This document shows positions 59,688-64,000 of a stretch of 64,000 bases of DNA, in pieces. The notes below the pieces were generated by a model. That model was not told where the DNA came from. It ran no database searches and worked only from the letters and a program-made list of their open reading frames with translations. The DNA is taken from positions 1 through 64,000 of the forward strand of contig NZ_FQUJ01000004.1 in assembly GCF_900128925.1 (NCBI RefSeq), read 5' to 3'. How positions within the stretch are numbered: the first letter of the stretch is position 1; each line of letters starts with the position of its first letter. The translations under genes and the position numbers were made by a program. This DNA is from Modicisalibacter ilicicola DSM 19980. Lineage in GTDB: Bacteria > Pseudomonadota > Gammaproteobacteria > Pseudomonadales > Halomonadaceae.

Positions 59688-60767
59688 ATGACAACAAGAA
59701 TCGGGACTATCGCTGCCTGCTTCATCTCGTCGGTGCTGGTGACGAACGTGGCACTGGCGCAACAGGACACCGGGCGCCAAGGCCCGGTCGGCCAGGCGCC
59801 GCCCGCGACCCCCACCACGCCACCGGAGGTGCGCGGGGTGCCGTCGGATATCGGGGGCGTGTTGACGCCCAAGGGCCGGTTGATCATCGAGCCCGAACTG
59901 CAGTACTCCCACTCCAGCGTGAACCGGGTCACGTTCCGCGGGATCGAGATTCTCAGCACGTTGCTGATCGGTGTCTTCGACATCGAGGATGCGGACCGGG
60001 ACACCTGGACCGCCTCGGTCACGACACGGCTGGGCGTCACGAACCGCCTGGAGCTGGAGCTGAAGGTGCCCTATGTCTATCGGGACGATACGCTCAACGC
60101 TGTCGTGGATGTGGAGGGTAGTAACATCACTCGTGTTACCCGCGATTACTCCGACAACGGCCTGGGAGATATCGAGCTGGCGGCCCACTACCAGTTCAAC
60201 GACGGCCGCGACGGCTGGCCCTACTTCATCGGCAACCTGCGCTACAAGACGACCACCGGAGAGGGGCCCTTCGACGTGAAGCGGGATGCCGACGGCATCG
60301 AGCAGGAGCTGGCCACGGGCTCGGGCTTTCACGCCGTCGAGCCGAGCGTGACCCTGCTCTTTCCCTCGGACCCGGCGGTGTTCTTCGCCAACGTCGGTTA
60401 CCTGTTCAACCTGGAGGACGACGTCGATAAACGCGTCGGCTCGGTCTTCATCGGCGAGGTCGATCCGGGGGATGCGCTGCGCCTGAGTTTCGGCATGGCC
60501 TATTCGATCAACGAGAAGGCCGCCTTCACCCTGGGCTTCAAGAACGACTTCATCGACGAGACGGAAACCGAACTCTTCGATGTCAACGAAGGGGGCCCCA
60601 TAAAAGGGGATTCCAGCACATTGAACGTCGGCTCCCTGCTGCTGGGCTGGTCCTATCAGCTCAACCGCGACACCGCCCTCAATCTCGCCCTGGAGCTGGG
60701 GGTCACGGAAGACGCGCCGGATACCGTATTGACGTTGAGAATGCCCTTCGGGATGAACGCGTTCTAG
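59688..60767 (+). CDS. Outer-membrane beta-barrel protein (transporter-like)
   Basis: A 359-residue secreted protein: signal peptide to about residue 24 (VALA-QQD), a short Pro/Gly-rich linker, then regularly alternating strands (GRLIIEPELQYSHSS, TRLGVTNRLELELKVPY, LNVGSLLLGWSYQL) ending ...TLRMPFGMNAF with terminal aromatic Phe, as in outer-membrane barrels. Proteins of this kind are sometimes labelled MetA-pathway phenol degradation transporters; I see no evidence for that substrate. Placed between the activator and the convergent peptidase operon, it could be the export pore of that system, like FapF in Fap, though sequence similarity to FapF is not evident. Its stop overlaps the opposite gene's stop (CTAG). 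Confidence 0.8.
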   Translation: MTTRIGTIAACFISSVLVTNVALAQQDTGRQGPVGQAPPATPTTPPEVRGVPSDIGGVLTPKGRLIIEPELQYSHSSVNRVTFRGIEILSTLLIGVFDIEDADRDTWTASVTTRLGVTNRLELELKVPYVYRDDTLNAVVDVEGSNITRVTRDYSDNGLGDIELAAHYQFNDGRDGWPYFIGNLRYKTTTGEGPFDVKRDADGIEQELATGSGFHAVEPSVTLLFPSDPAVFFANVGYLFNLEDDVDKRVGSVFIGEVDPGDALRLSFGMAYSINEKAAFTLGFKNDFIDETETELFDVNEGGPIKGDSSTLNVGSLLLGWSYQLNRDTALNLALELGVTEDAPDTVLTLRMPFGMNAF

Positions 60768-61450
60768 CGGTTCAGGGAGTTGATGATTCTGGAACGCGTC
60801 TGGGCCGCGCGCAGGGCCTCGAGGTTGTGGATATCCAGGCGGATATCGAGCTGCTGGCGGATATCCCGGCCCGAGGCATTGCTGACGACGGTGCTCAGGA
60901 TCGACTCCTGGGTGAGCCGGTGCAGGGCCGCGGAGAACCCCTTGGCATCCTGCACCGCCACGCCCGAGAGATTCTCCAGCCCCGCCAGATCGACGCGCTC
61001 GGGAGTCGTCTCGGTGACGGGCCTGCCGGTACCGGGGCCCACCAGGTCGACCCGGGGTCGGTCCGCCATGTCCCGAAGGTGACTGGTATTCTCGAGGGTC
61101 TGCGAGACGATGTTCTGCCCGGTCCGGGTGATGTTCATCACGGTTTCCAGGCGAATGTCGTCGATCATGGTGCGCAGGGTCGCACCGAAGCTCATGTCGA
61201 TTCCCCCCGCTGTGAAGCCACCGCGCAGTTCGGCCATTTCCGCTGCCTCGATCACCCGAGCCTGGGCGAAGAGGCCCGGCGGAGTCGGCGCAACGAGGGA
61301 AGGGCCGGTCGTGGCTTCATGAAGCAGGCGGTCACCCGGATAGTCTGCCGGGACCGCATCGGCCACGGCGGTCAACGAACAGGCCATCACGAGCCCCGCC
61401 ACCACGACCCCGCCTGTCCACGACTCATGCCATCTTCTTGTTGTGTTCAC
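60764..61450 (-). CDS. Secreted protein with double-glycine-like motif
   Basis: A 228-residue protein of unknown family. An N-terminal hydrophobic signal (GGVVVAGLVMACSLTAVADA) is followed by a linker and the motif VIEAAEMAELRGG-F at residues 67-79. This has hydrophobic residues at -12, -7 and -4, Glu at -8 and GG at -2/-1, as in leaders cleaved by C39 peptidases. The rest is polar and helical. I prefer the GTG at 61450, with GGAGCAGG upstream; a TTG at 61465 is the alternative. It is the last gene of the operon, 20 bases after the C39 peptidase. Confidence 0.75.
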   Translation of the reverse strand: MNTTRRWHESWTGGVVVAGLVMACSLTAVADAVPADYPGDRLLHEATTGPSLVAPTPPGLFAQARVIEAAEMAELRGGFTAGGIDMSFGATLRTMIDDIRLETVMNITRTGQNIVSQTLENTSHLRDMADRPRVDLVGPGTGRPVTETTPERVDLAGLENLSGVAVQDAKGFSAALHRLTQESILSTVVSNASGRDIRQQLDIRLDIHNLEALRAAQTRSRIINSLNR

Positions 61451-61470
61451 GACCCTGCTCCACAAGTGGA

Positions 61471-62172
61471 TTATTTGCTCAGTTCATTGGCGGCGGGCAG
61501 CGTCAGCAGCATCGTGCCCAGCCCCGCCCGACGAACGCCCTGGTTCAGCGGGGAATCGGGACGGACCCGCCAATCCCGCTCGTGATTGAAATTCTGCCTG
61601 GCGAGTTCGACTTCCGCCCGGGCGCCCAGCACCACCCCGTTCCACATGGAGCGAAACCGGGATTTCGGCACGACCACGGTGCCCGCCGCGGGGTCGCCCA
61701 CCAGGATCGCGTCGCCATCGGTGCCTTTCACGACCACGAAATGCTTGTAGCCCTGGGTATCGATCAAGGTGATGGCAGGCACCCCTATCTTGACGAAATC
61801 CTCCAGGGAGAGCCTGAACCCGTCGGCATCCAATCCCCGGTAATCCAGGTAGCGTTTCATGTCCAGCATGGAAAACCCCTGGGCCTGGATCTTTTCCCTG
61901 TCACCCTCCTGGAACATGGTCTTGAACACCTCGGCTTCCGTGGTCTTTTGACCGTAGTGATAGCTCAGGAGGGTCGCGACCGCCGCCGAGCCGCAGCTGA
62001 AATCGTATTGCTGCCTGACCACGCCGTCCCAGCGCATCTCCTGGAGACTCCTGGCCTGCAGGTTGAAACTGCCGAAGGGGCCGACCACCGAGACCGGGCC
62101 GGCCTGGGTGGTGCTTCCCCACCCGGCAAGGGCCACGACCATCGCCAGGTACTGGATCGTTCGTTGTCCCAT
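61471..62172 (-). CDS. Periplasmic C39 family peptidase (FapD-like)
   Basis: A 233-residue secreted cysteine peptidase. The signal peptide runs to about residue 24 (STTQA-GPV). The C39 catalytic residues are visible: a Gln in RQQYDFSCGSAAVATLL (oxyanion), Cys60, His144 in YKHFVVVKG and Asp160 in VGDPAAG. FSMLDMKRYLDYRG also matches the stand-alone C39 peptidases of Fap amyloid operons (FapD). Unlike bacteriocin exporters it has no ABC transporter part, so it should act in the periplasm. GGGAAG precedes the ATG. Confidence 0.9.
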   Translation of the reverse strand: MGQRTIQYLAMVVALAGWGSTTQAGPVSVVGPFGSFNLQARSLQEMRWDGVVRQQYDFSCGSAAVATLLSYHYGQKTTEAEVFKTMFQEGDREKIQAQGFSMLDMKRYLDYRGLDADGFRLSLEDFVKIGVPAITLIDTQGYKHFVVVKGTDGDAILVGDPAAGTVVVPKSRFRSMWNGVVLGARAEVELARQNFNHERDWRVRPDSPLNQGVRRAGLGTMLLTLPAANELSK

Positions 62173-62185
62173 GAGTGTCTTCCCG

Positions 62186-62587
62186 TCATTCGGCGAAATA
62201 GATACTGATGCCCACCGCGCTGGTGACGGCGTTGTTGTGCCCAGTCATGATGTTGAACAGGCCGACACCATCGAAGCTGTCGATGGCGTGCGACTCGATG
62301 GTGATGGGGCCCGAGATCACGTTTCCGGCATTGACCGAGTTGCCACTGGCGGTCGCCTCCAGGTTCTGCAGGCTCTGCACGTTGATGAGGTTGACGTTTT
62401 CGCGTCCACGGAACTGCTCCAGCTCATCGAAACTGAGGCTTTCCAGGGAACTCAGGCTATTGCGGGTATTGCCGTGCTGCGGGGAATCGTCCGTTTCGAA
62501 GGCGGCGACACCTTCCACTGCGATGAACGACAGCAGGACGAGGGGCCATCGTCTCGCGTGGCGTTGTAACCTGACAGGGGTAACCAT
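62186..62587 (-). CDS. Small secreted protein with leader-like motif
   Basis: A 133-residue protein, unknown family. Signal peptide to about residue 29 (AVEGVAA-FET). The segment LSFDELEQFRGR at residues 51-62 has Leu at -12, Glu at -8, Leu at -7, Phe at -4 and Gly-Arg at -2/-1, resembling a double-glycine leader. The C-terminal part (GNSVNAGNVISG, GLFNIMTGHNNAVTSAVGIS) is rich in Asn, Gly and Ser as in surface-fibre subunits. GGGAG precedes the ATG at 62587. The stop is 13 bases before the C39 gene. Confidence 0.72.
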   Translation of the reverse strand: MVTPVRLQRHARRWPLVLLSFIAVEGVAAFETDDSPQHGNTRNSLSSLESLSFDELEQFRGRENVNLINVQSLQNLEATASGNSVNAGNVISGPITIESHAIDSFDGVGLFNIMTGHNNAVTSAVGISIYFAE

Positions 62588-62617
62588 GGTGATCTGCTCC
62601 CAGACATGGCCGAAAGT

Positions 62618-62642
62618 GCCGGCGAACACGGGGTTCGCCGGC
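62618..62642 (-). promoter_or_regulatory. Intercistronic hairpin after the glycine-rich protein gene
   Basis: Perfect 10-bp stem GCCGGCGAAC / GTTCGCCGGC with a five-base loop between two operon genes, without a T-run. It could stabilise the upstream mRNA or partly end transcription, making the first protein more abundant. Confidence 0.6.
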
Positions 62643-62665
62643 CTGGCCCAACTATGGCCAATCGT

Positions 62666-63673
62666 TCAGTTACCGATGCTCACACCGCTGTGAGCCGCGA
62701 TGTTGGTCGCTGCCTGCTGAGCATTGTAGAGCCCGGTGGACAGGTTCATGTTGGCAACGCCACCGAAGGCGCCCACCGACATGCTGGCCCGGCCGGTGTA
62801 GAGCATGCCGCCGGCACCATCACCACCGTCGGCGCCGTCGCCACCGTTCCCGGCATAGGCGTTGGTGTTGCCGCCGGCCGCGTTGGCCGTGCCGCCACGA
62901 CCGCCTTCACCGTAGGAGTCGCCGCCGTTGCCGGAGTCGGCATAGCCGCCATCCCCTCCGTTGCCGCCGTCTCCGCCGTTTCCATTGCCGCCATTGCCGC
63001 CGTCGCCGTCACCTCCGTCGCCATTACCGGCGCGCCGGGAGTTGCCGCCGTCGCCGTAGCCACCGTCGCCACCGTTTCCATGGCCACCGTAGCCACCGTA
63101 GCCACCGTCACCCCCGTAGGCATAGGAACTGCCACCGTTGCCGCCCTTGCCCTTGCCACCATCACCGCCATTGGCATAGGTGGAAGAGTTGGCAGCAGCG
63201 TCGCCGCCCCGAGCACCATCACCGCCCCGAGCACCATCACCGCCGTACACATAGATGCTCGAACCGGAGACCGAGGCATTCAGATCCTGGTAAGCGACCA
63301 CGTCGACCTTGGTATTGTAGGAATCACTCATGGCCCAGGCATCACCCCCATTGCCCGTGCTGCCGCCGGCACCACCCCTGCCGCCGTTGCCGCCCATGCC
63401 GGTGCCGGTGCCGCGGCCGTCGGCATCGCCGGAAGTCGCTCTGCTGTAGAAGTCGTTGTCGTCGTTATGGTCATCGAGATTCGAGTAGGTATTGGCATAG
63501 GCGTCGCTGTACCCGTCGCCATACCCATTACCGTAACCACTCCCGCCATTACCACCATTGCCGCCATTGGAATAGCCTCCATCACCCCCGACAGCGGTGG
63601 CATCGGCATTGGCGGTGGATACGGCTAGCGCCAATGCCAACATGGAGCAGCCACTTATTACGTACTTATTCAT
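62666..63673 (-). CDS. Glycine-rich secreted protein (GGDGG/GGNGG repeats)
   Basis: A 335-residue precursor with a signal peptide (cleavage about residue 23, TANA-DAT). Most of the mature chain is made of GG-x triplets such as GGNGGNGG, GGDGGYGGYGGHG and GGNGGNGNGGDGG, interrupted by Asp/Asn/Tyr-rich segments (YSNLDDHNDDNDFYS). The last ~45 residues are not glycine-rich (MNLSTGLYNAQQAATNIA) and may anchor or nucleate. Regular GGx repeats can pack as polyproline-II sheets, as in snow-flea antifreeze protein and PE_PGRS proteins. I chose the ATG at 63673, with GGAGAAACATC upstream. It is the first gene of a four-gene operon behind a sigma-54 promoter. Confidence 0.82.
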   Translation of the reverse strand: MNKYVISGCSMLALALAVSTANADATAVGGDGGYSNGGNGGNGGSGYGNGYGDGYSDAYANTYSNLDDHNDDNDFYSRATSGDADGRGTGTGMGGNGGRGGAGGSTGNGGDAWAMSDSYNTKVDVVAYQDLNASVSGSSIYVYGGDGARGGDGARGGDAAANSSTYANGGDGGKGKGGNGGSSYAYGGDGGYGGYGGHGNGGDGGYGDGGNSRRAGNGDGGDGDGGNGGNGNGGDGGNGGDGGYADSGNGGDSYGEGGRGGTANAAGGNTNAYAGNGGDGADGGDGAGGMLYTGRASMSVGAFGGVANMNLSTGLYNAQQAATNIAAHSGVSIGN

Positions 63674-63779
63674 GATGTTTCTCCACGGATTGTCATGCAC
63701 GACTGTTGTTTTCCGTTGACCCGAGCCGACGCCGAGGCGTCGTGTCCCTTGAGGTATGGCCCGCGATCATTGGTTAATT

Positions 63780-63796
63780 AGCATCATCCGTGCCAA
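63780..63796 (-). promoter_or_regulatory. Sigma-54 promoter of the glycine-rich protein operon
   Basis: On the minus strand TTGGCACGGATGATGCT matches the -24/-12 consensus TTGGCACG-N4-TTGCT at every defined position but one, with the invariant GG and GC correctly spaced. It lies 107 bases before the start codon. The activator encoded at 58162 belongs to the family needed to open such promoters. Confidence 0.75.
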
Positions 63797-64000
63797 CATT
63801 TCGTTACAATTAGCAACATACTGGTGGGCAAGGCATTTTTTATCCTGGCTCGAGGAAGACACGGCACGGGGGCGGAGCACCGGAGAAAAGCAGGCGAAAA
63901 AAGGGGAGAGAGTGTTTCGTGAAACTTACATCATTCGGGACGGAGCAGAGCCCTGGCGCCTTTTCCATTTGGAAATCAACGCCAAGGCCGATTCCTGCGA
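63797..64000. other. Noncoding right edge; possible activator site
   Basis: No gene seen. GTTTC-GT-GAAAC at 63914-63925 is an inverted repeat about 120-130 bases upstream of the sigma-54 promoter, a normal distance for an enhancer. This is only a suggestion. Confidence 0.35.

Noticed and set aside
62800-63600. Regular short repeats that could look like a CRISPR array
   Set aside because: The repeats are in-frame GG-x codons of a coding sequence, not direct repeats with unique spacers.
62606-63628. 340-codon plus-strand frame rich in Val, Ala, Ile and Gly
   Set aside because: It is the complement of the glycine-rich protein gene; the minus-strand reading has the signal peptide, RBS and operon context.
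63914-63925. Possible sixth parS site
   Set aside because: GTTTCGTGAAAC lacks the two central bases of the ParB consensus TGTTTCACGTGAAACA and lies 24 kb from the cluster.

Overview
The window is one stretch of a GC-rich gammaproteobacterial chromosome spanning the replication origin. Gene content and order (pyrR-pyrB next to ruvX/algH/tonB/gshB, secB-yibN-gpmI-envC-ctpA, ubiI-ubiH-pepP-ygfB-zapA-6S RNA-fthC, glyQ-glyS-gmhB-gyrB-recF-dnaN-dnaA-oriC-rpmH-rnpA-yidC-mnmE) resemble the Pseudomonas/Oceanospirillales type. My inference, not a proven assignment, is a halophilic member of the Halomonadaceae (Halomonas-like).

Layout. 1-1600: a putative toxin-like protein, a small AT-rich membrane protein (candidate immunity protein) and a broken second copy of part of the toxin gene. 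1.6-8 kb, minus strand: pyrimidine synthesis, RuvX, AlgH, TonB, glutathione synthetase, RsmE, SecB and a rhodanese. 8.2-12.3 kb, plus strand: phosphoglycerate mutase, the amidase activator EnvC and a CtpA protease. 12.3-18.4 kb: ubiquinone hydroxylases, PepP, YgfB, ZapA, 6S RNA, FthC and a 31-residue membrane peptide. 18.7-21 kb: ilvA and rpiA. 21-33 kb: an LPS inner-core island (waaA, hldE, a heptosyltransferase I, Kdo kinase, a YejM-like sulfatase-fold protein, two glycosyltransferases, an OpgB-like transferase, waaF, hldD), with gmhB following further along. 33-48 kb: glycyl-tRNA synthetase, gmhB and the origin region with five perfect parS sites, followed by rpmH, rnpA, yidC, mnmE and rlmJ. 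48-51 kb: an OmpA-type lipoprotein, hemW and rdgB.

51.7-64 kb is accessory and devoted to surface fibres. A complete curli locus (csgD, E, F, G) is followed by two very large curlin paralogues (356 and 358 residues) that flank a CsgB-like nucleator. Beyond it lies a second, less familiar export cluster: a VpsR-like sigma-54 activator, an outer-membrane beta-barrel protein and a convergent four-gene operon. That operon encodes a glycine-rich secreted protein, a small secreted protein, a periplasmic C39 peptidase related to FapD, and another secreted protein. Both non-glycine-rich secreted proteins carry a motif like the double-glycine leader that C39 peptidases cleave, and the operon is preceded by a near-consensus sigma-54 promoter. 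I regard this as the best candidate for an undescribed system.

Two copies of a ~145-150 bp palindromic MITE-like element lie directly after rsmE and yidC. All gene names rest on reading protein motifs and context; no database search was run.
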